DNA of 64,000 nt from Henricia sp. BOLD:AAB3569 (taxonomy: Eukaryota; Echinodermata; Asteroidea; Spinulosida; Echinasteridae): contig JBBELK010000162.1 of the NCBI GenBank assembly GCA_037783545.1, forward strand, positions 2,604,001 to 2,668,000. Direction: 5' to 3'. Position numbers and translations under genes: made by a program. The notes under the pieces were generated by a model. That model was not told the DNA's origin. It ran no database searches and saw only the letters and a list, made by a program, of their open reading frames with translations. Positions 32,195 through 45,200 of this stretch are shown piece by piece. Numbering within the stretch: the first letter of the stretch is position 1; the number at the start of each line of letters is the position of its first letter.

Positions 32195-35100
32195 GTGTGT
32201 CCCAAATGCCGGCAAATTTGGAAATCAAGGAATTTTCCAACCAACTTCAAATTTTGCATGCTCCAAACTGTATATATTCCGCACTTGTCATGCAAAATTG
32301 ACAGATTTTCGCTGGGAAATGACCGAGAAATTTCAGAGTTTAGGGAAAACGGAGCTCGGCTACGTGGTTATTCCCCTAACCGTGGCTGTTGGGACACCCT
32401 GCGCTGCGCTGGTGTACATTTGTAAGGCCGTTGACTCACCCCAGATTGTGACGGGAATTAGGTCAAAGTGTGTCCCAAATGCCGGCAAATTTGGAAATCA
32501 AGGAATTTTCCAACCAACTTCAAATTTTGCATGCTCCAAACTGTATATATTCCGCACTTGTCATGCAAAATTGACAGATTTTCGCTGGGAAATGACGGAG
32601 AAATTTCAGAGTTTAGGGAAAACGGAGCTCGGCTACGTGGTTACTCCCCTAACCGTGGCTGTTGGGACACCCTGCGCTGCGCTGGTGTACATTTGTACGG
32701 CCGTTGACTCACCCCAGATTGTGACGGGAATTAGGTCAAAGTGTGTCCCAAATGCCGGCAAATTTGGAAATCAAGGAATTTTCCAACCAACTTCAAATTT
32801 TGCATGCTCCAAACTGTATATATTCCGCACTTGTCATGCAAAATTGACAGATTTTCGCTGGGAAATGACGGAGAAATTTCAGAGTTTAGGGAAAACGGAG
32901 CTCGGCTACGTTGTTATTCCCCTAACCGTGGCTGTTGGGACACCCTGCGCTGCGCTGGTGTACATTTGTACGGCCGTTGACTCACCCCAGATTGTGACGG
33001 GAATTAGGTCAAAGTGTGTCCCAAATGCCGGCAAATTTGGAAATCAAGGAATTTTCCAACCAACTTCAAATTTTGCATGCTCCAAACTGTATATATTCCG
33101 CACTTGTCATGCAAAATTGACAGATTTTCGCTGGGAAATGACGGAGAAATTTCAGAGTTTAGGGAAAACAGAGCTCGGCTACGTGGTTATTCCCCTAACC
33201 GTGGCTGTTGGGACACCCTGCGCTGCGCTGGTGTACATTTGTACGGCCGTTGACTCACCCCAGATTGTGACGGGAATTAGGTCAAAGTGTGTCCCAAATA
33301 CCGGCAAATTTGGAAATCAAGGAATTTTCCAACCAACTTCAAATTTTGCATGCTCCAAACTGTATATATTCCGCACTTGTCATGCAAAATTGACAGATTT
33401 TCGCTGGGAAATGACGGAGAAATTTCAGAGTTTAGGGAAAACGGAGCTCGGCTACGTGGTTACTCCCCTAACCGTGGCTGTTGGGACACCCTGCGCTGCG
33501 CTGGTGTACATTTGTACGGCCGTTGACTCACCCCAGATTGTGACGGGAATTAGGTCAAAGTGTGTCCCAAATGCCGTCAAATTTGGAAATCAAGGAATTT
33601 TCCAACCAACTTCAAATTGTGCATGCTTCAAACTGTATATATTCCGCACTTGTCATGCAAAATTGACAGATTTTCGCTGGGAAATGACGGAGAAATTTCA
33701 GAGTTTAGGGAAAACGGAGCTCGGCTACGTTGTTATTCCCCTAACCGTGGCTGTTGGGACACCCTGCGCTGCGCTGGTGTACATTTGTACGGCCGTTGAC
33801 TCACCCCAGATTGTGACGGGAATTAGGTCAAAGTGTGTCCCAAATGCCGGCAAATTTGGAAATCAAGGAATTTTCCAACCAACTTCAAATTTTGCATGCT
33901 CCAAACTGTATATATTCCGCACTTGTCATGCAAAATTGACAGATTTTCGCTGGGAAATGACGGAGAAATTTCAGAGTTTAGTGAAAACGGAGCTCGGCTA
34001 CGTGGTTACTCCCCTAACCGTGGCTGTTGGGACACCCTGCGCTGCGCTGGTGTACATTTGTACGGCCGTTGACTCACCCCAGATTGTGACGGGAATTAGG
34101 TCAAAGTGTGTCCCAAATGCCGGCAAATTTGGAAATCAAGGAATTTTCCAACCAACTTCAAATTTTGCATGCTCCAAACTGTATATATTCCGCACTTGTC
34201 ATGCAAAATTGACAGATTTTCGCTGGGAAATGACGGAGAAATTTCAGAGTTTAGGGAAAACAGAGCTCGGCTACGTGGTTATTCCCCTAACCGTGGCTGT
34301 TGGGACACCCTGCGCTGCGCTGGTGTACATTTGTACGGCCGTTGACTCACCCCAGATTGTGACGGGAATTAGGTCAAAGTGTGTCCCAAATACCGGCAAA
34401 TTTGGAAATCAAGGAATTTTCCAACCAACTTCAAATTTTGCATGCTCCAAACTGTATATATTCCGCACTTGTCATGCAAAATTGACAGATTTTCGCTGGG
34501 AAATGACGGAGAAATTTCAGAGTTTAGGGAAAACGGAGCTCGGCTACGTGGTTACTCCCCTAACCGTGGCTGTTGGGACACCATGCGCTGCGCTGGTGTA
34601 CATTTGTACGGCCGTTGACTCACCCCAGATTGTGACGGGAATTAGGTCAAAGTGTGTCCCAAATGCCGTCAAATTTGGAAATCAAGGAATTTTCCAACCA
34701 ACTTCAAATTTTGCATGCTTCAAACTGTATATATTCCGCACTTGTCATGCAAAATTGACAGATTTTCGCTGGGAAATGACGGAGAAATTTCAGAGTTTAG
34801 GGAAAACAGAGCTCGGCTACGAGGTTATTCCCCTAACCGTGGCTGTTGGGACACCCTGCGATGCGCTAGTGTACATTTGTACGGCCGTTGACTCACCCCA
34901 GATTGTGACGGTAATTAGGTCAAAGTGTGTCCCAAATGCCGGAAAATTTGGAAATCAAGGAATTTTCCAACCAACTTCAAATTTTGCATGCTCCAAACTG
35001 TATATATTCCGCACTTGTCATGCAAAATTGACAGATTTTCGCTGGGAAATGACTGAGAAATTTCAGAGTTTAGGGAAAACGGAGCTCGGCTACGTGGTTA

Positions 35101-36941
35101 TTCCCCTAACCGTGGCTGTTGGGACACCCTGCGCTGCGCTGGTGTACATTTGTACGGCCGTTGACTCACCCCAGATTGTGACGGGAATTAGGTCAAAGTG
35201 TGTCCCAAATGCCGGCAAATTTGGAAATCAAGGAATTTTCCAACCAACTTCAAATTTTGCATGCTCCAAACTGTATATATTCCGCACTTGTCATGCAAAA
35301 TTGACAGATTTTCGCTGGGAAATGACGGAGAAATTTCAGAGTTTAGGGAAAACAGAGCTCGGCTACGTGGTTATTCCCCTAACCGTGGCTGTTGGGACAC
35401 CCTGCGCTGCGCTGGTGTACATTTGTACGGCCGTTGACTCACCCCAGATTGTGACGGGAATTAGGTCAAAGTGTGTCCCAAATACCGGCAAATTTGGAAA
35501 TCAAGGAATTTTCCAACCAACTTCAAATTTTGCATGCTCCAAACTGTATATATTCCGCACTTGTCATGCAAAATTGACAGATTTTCGCTGGGAAATGACG
35601 GAGAAATTTCAGAGTTTAGGGAAAACGGAGCTCGGCTACGTGGTTACTCCCCTAACCGTGGCTGTTGGGACACCATGCGCTGCGCTGGTGTACATTTGTA
35701 CGGCCGTTGACTCACCCCAGATTGTGACGGGAATTAGGTCAAAGTGTGTCCCAAATGCCGTCAAATTTGGAAATCAAGGAATTTTCCAACCAACTTCAAA
35801 TTTTGCATGCTTCAAACTGTATATATTCCGCACTTGTCATGCAAAATTTACAGATTTTCGCTGGGAAATGACGGAGAAATTTCAGAGTTTAGGGAAAACG
35901 GAGCTCGGCTACGAGGTTATTCCCCTAACCGTGGCTGTTGGGACACCCTGCGATGCGCTAGTGTACATTTGTACGGCCGTTGACTCACCCCAGATTGTGA
36001 CGGTAATTAGGTCAAAGTGTGTCCCAAATGCCGGAAAATTTGGAAATCAAGGAATTTTCCAACCAACTTCAAATTTTGCATGCTCCAAACTGTATATATT
36101 CCGCACTTGTCATGCAAAATTGACAGATTTTCGCTGGGAAATGACTGAGAAATTTCAGAGTTTAGGGAAAACGGAGCTCGGCTACGTGGTTATTCCCCTA
36201 ACCGTGGCTGTTGGGACACCCTGCGCTGCGCTGGTGTACATTTGTACGGCCGTTGACTCACCCCAGATTGTGACGGGAATTAGGTCAAAGTGTGTCCCAA
36301 ATGCCGGCAATTTTGGAAATCAAGGAATTTTCCAACCAACTTCAAATTTTGCATGCTCCAAACTGTATATATTCCGCACTTGTCATGCAAAATTGACAGA
36401 TTTTCGCTGGGAAATGACGGAGAAATTTCAGGGTTTAGGGAAAACGGAGCTCGGCTACGTGGTTATTCCCCTAACCATGGCTGTTGGGACACCCTGCGCT
36501 GCGCTGGTGTACATTTGTACGGCCGTTGACTCACCCCAGATTGTGACGGGAATTAGGTCAAAGTGTGTCCCAAATGCCGGCAAATTTGGAAATCAAGGAA
36601 TTTTCCAACCAACTTCAAATTTTGCATGCTCCAAACTGTATATATTCCGCACTTGTCATGCAAAATTGACAGATTTTCGCTGGAAAATGACGGAGAAATT
36701 TCAGAGTTTAGGGAAAACGGAGCTCGGCTACGTGGTTATTCCCCTAACCGTGGCTGTTGGGACACCCTGCGCTGCGCTGGTGTACATTTGTAAGGCCGTT
36801 GACTCACCCCAGATTGTGACGGTAATTAGGTCAAAGTGTGTCCCAAATGCCGGAAAATTTGGAAATCAAGGAATTTTCCAACCAACTTCAAATTTGCATG
36901 CTCCAAACTGTATATATTCCGCACTTGTCATGCAAAATTGA
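32175..36941 (+). other. Stop-free frame through satellite B, 1588 codons (not considered a gene)
   Basis: About 17.5 repeats of a 91-residue period, starting at a GTG just after the 59-bp-deletion monomer and ending where the one-T loss of the 272-bp monomer shifts the frame. There is no separate N- or C-terminal domain, no flanking non-repetitive exon, and no start context distinct from any other repeat. Marker substitutions are mainly amino-acid-changing: GCC to ACC, AAC or CCC; GGC to GTC; AAA to AAT; AGT to GGT; CGC to CCC. That argues against selection on a protein. A second forward frame has only one stop per monomer. Translation cannot be formally excluded from sequence alone. Confidence 0.85.
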
Positions 36942-37653
36942 CAGATTTTCGCTGGGAAATGACCGAGAAATTTCAGAGTTTAAGGAAAACGGAGCTCGGC
37001 TACGTGGTTATTCCCCTAACCGTGGCTGTTGGGACACCCTGCGCTGCGCTGGTGTACATTTGTACGGCCGTTGACTCACCCCAGATTGTGACGGGAATTA
37101 GGTCAAAGTGTGTCCCAAATGCCGGCAATTTTGGAAATCAAGGAATTTTCCAACCAACTTCAAATTTTGCATGCTCCAAACTGTATATATTCCGCACTTG
37201 TCATGCAAAATTGACAGATTTTCGCTGGGAAATGACGGAGAAATTTCAGGGTTTAGGGAAAACGGAGCTCGGCTACGTGGTTATTCCCCTAACCATGGCT
37301 GTTGGGACACCCTGCGCTGCGCTGGTGTACATTTGTACGGCCGTTGACTCACCCCAGATTGTGACGGGAATTAGGTCAAAGTGTGTCCCAAATGCCGGCA
37401 AATTTGGAAATCAAGGAATTTTCCAACCAACTTCAAATTTTGCATGCTCCAAACTGTATATATTCCGCACTTGTCATGCAAAATTGACAGATTTTCGCTG
37501 GAAAATGACGGAGAAATTTCAGAGTTTAGGGAAAACGGAGCTCGGCTACGTGGTTATTCCCCTAACCGTGGCTGTTGGGACACCCTGCGCTGCGCTGGTG
37601 TACATTTGTAAGGCCGTTGACTCACCCCAGATTGTGACGGGAATTAGGTCAAA
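32468..37653. repeat. Satellite B HOR, 19-mer of 5186 bp (copy 1 of the long unit)
   Basis: Nineteen monomers including one of 272 bp. Markers include GTTACTCCCC, CTACGTTGTTATT, AATACCGGC, GCCGTCAAATTT with GCATGCTTC, CTACGAGGTT with TGCGATGCGCTAG, GACGGTAATTAGG, GGCAATTTTGG and CGCTGGAAAATGAC with TTTGTAAGGCC. The ACC/GTC/GGAAAA monomer series repeats at 1092-bp steps inside it. The last seven or so monomers match the end of the next copy at a 4640-bp offset. Confidence 0.88.
36836..37107. repeat. 272-bp satellite B monomer, 1 of 2
   Basis: CAAATTTTGCATG is CAAATTTGCATG here (one T less), which shifts the open frame and shortens the 11-bp inverted-repeat arm. It also has GACCGAG and GTTTAAGGAAAAC. 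The identical set recurs 4640 bp downstream, so the base loss is a true inherited variant. Confidence 0.9.
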
Positions 37654-40600
37654 GTGTGTCCCAAATGCCGGCAAATTTGGAAATCAAGGAATTTTCCAAC
37701 CAACTTCAAATTTTGCATGCTCCAAACTGTATATATTCCGCACTTGTCATGCAAAATTGACAGATTTTCGCTGGGAAATGACGGAGAAATTTCAGAGTTT
37801 AGGGAAAACGGAGCTCGGCTACGTGGTTACTCCCCTAACCGTGGCTGTTGGGACACCCTGCGCTGCGCTGGTGTACATTTGTACGGCCGTTGACTCACCC
37901 CAGATTGTGACGGGAATTAGGTCAAAGTGTGTCCCAAATGCCGGCAAATTTGGAAATCAAGGAATTTTCCAACCAACTTCAAATTTTGCATGCTCCAAAC
38001 TGTATATATTCCGCACTTGTCATGCAAAATTGACAGATTTTCGCTGGGAAATGACGGAGAAATTTCAGAGTTTAGGGAAAACGGAGCTCGGCTACGTTGT
38101 TATTCCCCTAACCGTGGCTGTTGGGACACCCTGCGCTGCGCTGGTGTACATTTGTACGGCCGTTGACTCACCCCAGATTGTGACGGGAATTAGGTCAAAG
38201 TGTGTCCCAAATGCCGGCAAATTTGGAAATCAAGGAATTTTCCAACCAACTTCAAATTTTGCATGCTCCAAACTGTATATATTCCGCACTTGTCATGCAA
38301 AATTGACAGATTTTCGCTGGGAAATGACGGAGAAATTTCAGAGTTTAGGGAAAACGGAGCTCGGCTACGTGGTTATTCCCCTAACCGTGGCTGTTGGGAC
38401 ACCCTGCGCTGCGCTGGTGTACATTTGTACGGCCGTTGACTCACCCCAGATTGTGACGGGAATTAGGTCAAAGTGTGTCCCAAATACCGGCAAATTTGGA
38501 AATCAAGGAATTTTCCAACCAACTTCAAATTTTGCATGCTCCAAACTGTATATATTCCGCACTTGTCATGCAAAATTGACAGATTTTCGCTGGGAAATGA
38601 CGGAGAAATTTCAGAGTTTAGGGAAAACGGAGCTCGGCTACGTGGTTACTCCCCTAACCGTGGCTGTTGGGACACCCTGCGCTGCGCTGGTGTACATTTG
38701 TACGGCCGTTGACTCACCCCAGATTGTGACGGGAATTAGGTCAAAGTGTGTCCCAAATACCGGCAAATTTGGAAATCAAGGAATTTTCCAACCAACTTCA
38801 AATTTTGCATGCTCCAAACTGTATATATTCCGCACTTGTCATGCAAAATTGACAGATTTTCGCTGGGAAATGACGGAGAAATTTCAGAGTTTAGGGAAAA
38901 CGGAGCTCGGCTACGTGGTTACTCCCCTAACCGTGGCTGTTGGGACACCCTGCGCTGCGCTGGTGTACATTTGTACGGCCGTTGACTCACCCCAGATTGT
39001 GACGGGAATTAGGTCAAAGTGTGTCCCAAATGCCGTCAAATTTGGAAATCAAGGAAGTTTCCAACCAACTTCAAATTTTGCATGCTCCAAACTGTATATA
39101 TTCCGCACTTGTCATGCAAAATTGACAGATTTTCGCTGGGAAATGACGGAGAAATTTCAGAGTTTAGGGAAAACGGAGCTCGGCTACGAGGTTATTCCCC
39201 TAACCGTGGCTGTTGGGACACCCTGCGCTGCGCTAGTGTACATTTGTACGGCCGTTGACTCACCCCAGATTGTGACGGGAATTAGGTCAAAGTGTGTCCC
39301 AAATGCCGGCAATTTTGGAAATCAAGGAATTTTCCAACCAACTTCAAATTTTGCATGCTCCAAACTGTATATATTCCGCACTTGTCATGCAAAATTGACA
39401 GATTTTCGCTGGGAAATGACGGAGAAATTTCAGAGTTTAGGGAAAACGGAGCTCGGCTACGTGGTTACTCCCCTAACCGTGGCTGTTGGGACACCATGCG
39501 CTGCGCTGGTGTACATTTGTACGGCCGTTGACTCACCCCAGATTGTGACGGGAATTAGGTCAAAGTGTGTCCCAAATGCCGTCAAATTTGGAAATCAAGG
39601 AATTTTCCAACCAACTTCAAATTTTGCATGCTTCAAACTGTATATATTCCGCACTTGTCATGCAAAATTTACAGATTTTCGCTGGGAAATGACGGAGAAA
39701 TTTCAGAGTTTAGGGAAAACGGAGCTCGGCTACGAGGTTATTCCCCTAACCGTGGCTGTTGGGACACCCTGCGATGCGCTAGTGTACATTTGTACGGCCG
39801 TTGACTCACCCCAGATTGTGACGGTAATTAGGTCAAAGTGTGTCCCAAATGCCGGAAAATTTGGAAATCAAGGAATTTTCCAACCAACTTCAAATTTTGC
39901 ATGCTCCAAACTGTATATATTCCGCACTTGTCATGCAAAATTGACAGATTTTCGCTGGGAAATGACTGAGAAATTTCAGAGTTTAGGGAAAACGGAGCTC
40001 GGCTACGTGGTTATTCCCCTAACCGTGGCTGTTGGGACACCCTGCGCTGCGCTGGTGTACATTTGTACGGCCGTTGACTCACCCCAGATTGTGACGGGAA
40101 TTAGGTCAAAGTGTGTCCCAAATGCCGGCAATTTTGGAAATCAAGGAATTTTCCAACCAACTTCAAATTTTGCATGCTCCAAACTGTATATATTCCGCAC
40201 TTGTCATGCAAAATTGACAGATTTTCGCTGGGAAATGACGGAGAAATTTCAGGGTTTAGGGAAAACGGAGCTCGGCTACGTGGTTACTCCCCTAACCGTG
40301 GCTGTTGGGACACCATGCGCTGCGCTGGTGTACATTTGTACGGCCGTTGACTCACCCCAGATTGTGACGGGAATTAGGTCAAAGTGTGTCCCAAATGCCG
40401 TCAAATTTGGAAATCAAGGAATTTTCCAACCAACTTCAAATTTTGCATGCTTCAAACTGTATATATTCCGCACTTGTCATGCAAAATTTACAGATTTTCG
40501 CTGGGAAATGACGGAGAAATTTCAGAGTTTAGGGAAAACGGAGCTCGGCTACGAGGTTATTCCCCTAACCGTGGCTGTTGGGACACCCTGCGATGCGCTA

Positions 40601-41581
40601 GTGTACATTTGTACGGCCGTTGACTCACCCCAGATTGTGACGGTAATTAGGTCAAAGTGTGTCCCAAATGCCGGAAAATTTGGAAATCAAGGAATTTTCC
40701 AACCAACTTCAAATTTTGCATGCTCCAAACTGTATATATTCCGCACTTGTCATGCAAAATTGACAGATTTTCGCTGGGAAATGACTGAGAAATTTCAGAG
40801 TTTAGGGAAAACGGAGCTCGGCTACGTGGTTATTCCCCTAACCGTGGCTGTTGGGACACCCTGCGCTGCGCTGGTGTACATTTGTACGGCCGTTGACTCA
40901 CCCCAGATTGTGACGGGAATTAGGTCAAAGTGTGTCCCAAATGCCGGCAATTTTGGAAATCAAGGAATTTTCCAACCAACTTCAAATTTTGCATGCTCCA
41001 AACTGTATATATTCCGCACTTGTCATGCAAAATTGACAGATTTTCGCTGGGAAATGACGGAGAAATTTCAGGGTTTAGGGAAAACGGAGCTCGGCTACGT
41101 GGTTATTCCCCTAACCATGGCTGTTGGGACACCCTGCGCTGCGCTGGTGTACATTTGTACGGCCGTTGACTCACCCCAGATTGTGACGGGAATTAGGTCA
41201 AAGTGTGTCCCAAATGCCGGCAAATTTGGAAATCAAGGAATTTTCCAACCAACTTCAAATTTTGCATGCTCCAAACTGTATATATTCCGCACTTGTCATG
41301 CAAAATTGACAGATTTTCGCTGGAAAATGACGGAGAAATTTCAGAGTTTAGGGAAAACGGAGCTCGGCTACGTGGTTATTCCCCTAACCGTGGCTGTTGG
41401 GACACCCTGCGCTGCGCTGGTGTACATTTGTAAGGCCGTTGACTCACCCCAGATTGTGACGGTAATTAGGTCAAAGTGTGTCCCAAATGCCGGAAAATTT
41501 GGAAATCAAGGAATTTTCCAACCAACTTCAAATTTGCATGCTCCAAACTGTATATATTCCGCACTTGTCATGCAAAATTGA
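36836..41581 (+). other. Stop-free frame through satellite B, 1581 codons (not considered a gene)
   Basis: Begins in a second frame of one 272-bp monomer and ends in the next one 4640 bp downstream, so its length is simply the HOR period between two inherited one-base losses. The 91-residue repeat is the same as in 32175-36941. Its ends are set by indels, not by a start or stop that belongs to a gene. Confidence 0.85.
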
Positions 41582-42291
41582 CAGATTTTCGCTGGGAAAT
41601 GACCGAGAAATTTCAGAGTTTAAGGAAAACGGAGCTCGGCTACGTGGTTATTCCCCTAACCGTGGCTGTTGGGACACCCTGCGCTGCGCTGGTGTACATT
41701 TGTACGGCCGTTGACTCACCCCAGATTGTGACGGGAATTAGGTCAAAGTGTGTCCCAAATGCCGGCAATTTTGGAAATCAAGGAATTTTCCAACCAACTT
41801 CAAATTTTGCATGCTCCAAACTGTATATATTCCGCACTTGTCATGCAAAATTGACAGATTTTCGCTGGGAAATGACGGAGAAATTTCAGGGTTTAGGGAA
41901 AACGGAGCTCGGCTACGTGGTTATGCCCCTAACCATGGCTGTTGGGACACCCTGCGCTGCGCTGGTGTACATTTGTACGGCCGTTGACTCACCCCAGATT
42001 GTGACGGGAATTAGGTCAAAGTGTGTCCCAAATGCCGGCAAATTTGGAAATCAAGGAATTTCCAACCAACTTCAAATTTTGCATGCTCCAAACTGTATAT
42101 ATTCCGCACTTGTCATGCAAAATTGACAGATTTTCGCTGGAAAATGACGGAGAAATTTCAGAGTTTAGGGAAAACGGAGCTCGGCTACGTGGTTATTCCC
42201 CTAACGTGGCTGTTGGGACACCCTGCGCTGCGCTGGTGTACATTTGTAAGGCCGTTGACTCACCCCAGATTGTGACGGGAATTAGGTCAAA
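37654..42291. repeat. Satellite B HOR, 17-mer of about 4.64 kb (copy 2)
   Basis: Same start (GTTACTCCCC, then GTTGTTATT) and same end (272-bp monomer with CAAATTTGCATG, GGCAATTTTGG, TGGAAAATGAC/TGTAAGG) as copy 1, but the internal monomer series differs by two monomers. The constant 4640-bp offset (36836 to 41476, 37108 to 41748, 37381 to 42021) defines the period. The last monomer (42021) already shows the single-base losses typical of the next copy. Confidence 0.88.
41476..41747. repeat. 272-bp satellite B monomer, 2 of 2
   Basis: Copy of the monomer at 36836 with the same T loss, GACCGAG and TTTAAGG markers. Confidence 0.9.
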
Positions 42292-45200
42292 GTGTGTCCC
42301 AAATGCCGGCAAATTTGGAAATCAAGAATTTTCCAACCAACTTCAAATTTTGCATGCTCCAAACTGTATATATTCCGCACTTGTCATGCAAATTGACAGA
42401 TTTTCGCTGGGAAATGACGGAGAAATTTCAGAGTTTAGGGAAAACGGAGCTCGGCTACGTGGTTACTCCCCTAAACCGTGGCTGTTGGGACACCCTGCGC
42501 TGCGCTGGTGTACATTTGTACGGCCGTTGACTCACCCCAGATTGTGACGGGAATTAGGTCAAAAGTGTGTCCCAAATGCCGGCAAATTTGGAAATCAAGG
42601 AATTTTCCAACCAACTTCAAATTTTGCATGCTCCAAACTGTATATATTCCGCACTTGTCATGCAAAATTGACAGATTTTCGCTGGGAAATGACGGAGAAA
42701 TTTCAGAGTTTAGGGAAAACGGAGCTCGGCTACGTTGTTATTCCCCTAACCGTGGCTGTTGGGACACCCTGCGCTGCGCTGGTGTACATTTGTACGGCCG
42801 TTGACTCACCCCAGATTGTGACGGGAATTAGGTCAAAGTGTGTCCCAAATGCCGGCAAATTTGGAAATCAAGGAATTTTCCAACCAACTTCAAATTTTGC
42901 ATGCTCCAAACTGTATATATTCCGCACTTGTCATGCAAAATTGACAGATTTTCGCTGGGAAATGACGGAGAAATTTCAGAGTTTAGGGAAAACGGAGCTC
43001 GGCTACGTGGTTATTCCCTAACCGTGGCTGTTGGGACACCCTGCGCTGCGCTGGTGTACATTTGTACGGCCGTTGACTCACCCCAGATTGTGACGGGAAT
43101 TAGGTCAAAGTGTGTCCCAAATACCGGCAAATTTGGAAATCAAGGAATTTTCCAACCAACTTCAAATTTTGCATGCTCCAAACTGTATATATTCCGCACT
43201 TGTCATGCAAAATTGACAGATTTTCGCTGGGAAATGACGGAGAAATTTCAGAGTTTAGGGAAAACGGAGCTCGGCTACGTGGTTACTCCCCTAACCGTGG
43301 CTGTTGGGACACCCTGCGCTGCGCTGGTGTACATTTGTACGGCCGTTGACCTCACCCCAGATTGTGACGGGAATAGGTCAAAGTGTGTCCCAAATACCGG
43401 CAAATTTGGAAATCAAGGAATTTTCCAACCAACTTCAAATTTGCATGCTCCAAACTGTATATATTCCGCACTTGTCATGCAAAATTGACAGATTTTCGCT
43501 GGGAAATGACGGAGAAATTTCAGAGTTAGGGAAAACGGAGCTCGGCTACGTGGTTACTCCCCTAACCGTGGCTGTTGGGACACCCTGCGCTGCGCTGGTG
43601 TACATTTGTACGGCCGTTGACTCACCCCAGATTGTGACGGGAATTAGGTCAAAGTGTGTCCCAAATGCCGTCAAATTTGGAAATCAAGGAAGTTTCCAAC
43701 CAACTTCAAATTTTGCATGCTCAAACTGTATATTATTCCGCACTTGTCATGCAAAATTGACAGATTTTCGCTGGGAAATGACGGAGAAATTTCAGAGTTT
43801 AGGAAAACGGAGCTCGGTACGAGGTTATTCCCTAACCGTGGCTGTTGGGACACCCTGCGCTGCGCTAGTGTACATTTGTACGGCCGTTGACTCACCCCAG
43901 ATTGTGACGGGAATTAGGTCAAAGTGTGTCCCAAATGCCGGCAATTTGGAAATCAAGGAATTTTCCAACCAACTTCAAATTTTGCATGCTCCAAACTGTA
44001 TATATTCCGCACTTGTCATGCAAAATTGACAGATTTTCGCTGGGAAATGACGGAGAAATTTCAGAGTTTAGGGAAAACGGAGCTCGGCTACGTGGTTACT
44101 CCCCTAACCGTGGCTGTTGGGACACATGCGCTGCGCTGGTGTACATTTGTACGGCCGTTGACTCACCCCAGATTGTGACGGGAATTAGGTCAAAGTGTGT
44201 CCCAAATGCGTCAAATTTGGAAATCAAGAATTTTCCAACCAACTTCAAATTTTGCATGCTTCAAACTGTATATATTCCGCACTTGTCATGCAAAATTTAC
44301 AGATTTTCGCTGGGAAATGACGGAGAAATTTCAGAGTTTAGGGAAAACGGAGCTCGGCTACGAGGTTATTCCCCCTAACCGTGGCTGTTGGGACACCCTG
44401 CGATGCGCTAGTGTACATTTGTACGGCCGTTGACTCACCCCAGATTGTGACGGTAATTAGGTCAAAGTGTGTCCCAAATGCCGGAAAATTTGGAAATCAA
44501 GGAATTTTCCAACCACTTCAAATTTTGCATGCTCCAAACTGTATATATTCCGCACTTGTCATGCAAAATTGACAGATTTTCGCTGGAAATGACGGAGAAA
44601 TTTCAGAGTTTAGGGAAAACGGAGCTCGGCTACGAGGTTATTCCCCTAACCGTGGCTGTTGGGACACCCTGCGCTGCGCTAGTGTACATTTGTACGGCGT
44701 TGACTCACCCCCAGATTGTGACGGGATTAGGTCAAAGTGTGTCCCAAATGCCGGAAAATTTGGAAATCAAGGAATTTTCCAACCAACTTCAAATTTTGCA
44801 TGCTCCAAACTGTATATATTCCGCACTTGTCATGCAAAATTGACAGATTTTCGCTGGGAAATGACTGAGAAATTTCAGAGTTTAGGGAAAACGGAGCTTG
44901 GCTACGTGATTATTCCCCTAACCGTGGCTGTTGGGACACCCTGCGCTGCGCTGGTGTACATTTGTACGGCCGTTGACTCACCCCAGATTGTGACGGGAAT
45001 TAGGTCAAAGTGTGTCCCAAATGCCGGCAATTTTGGAAATCAAGGAATTTTCCAACCAACTTCAAATTTTGCATGCTCCAAACTGTATATATTCCGCACT
45101 TGTCATGCAAAATTGACAGATTTTCGCTGGGAAATGACGGAGAAATTTAGAGTTTAGGGAAAACGGAGCTCGGCTACGTGGTTATTCCCCTACCGTGGCT

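Larger units (their letters stand above)
29808..32467. repeat. Satellite B transitional stretch between HOR domains
   Basis: Begins as a third 4-mer copy, then continues as 273-bp monomers with many private substitutions (GTCCCCAATGGCGG near 30632, CTGATGTACA near 30569, ATTGAAAGATT near 31276 and 32085). It ends with two unique deletion monomers. No HOR of its own is visible. Confidence 0.8.
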
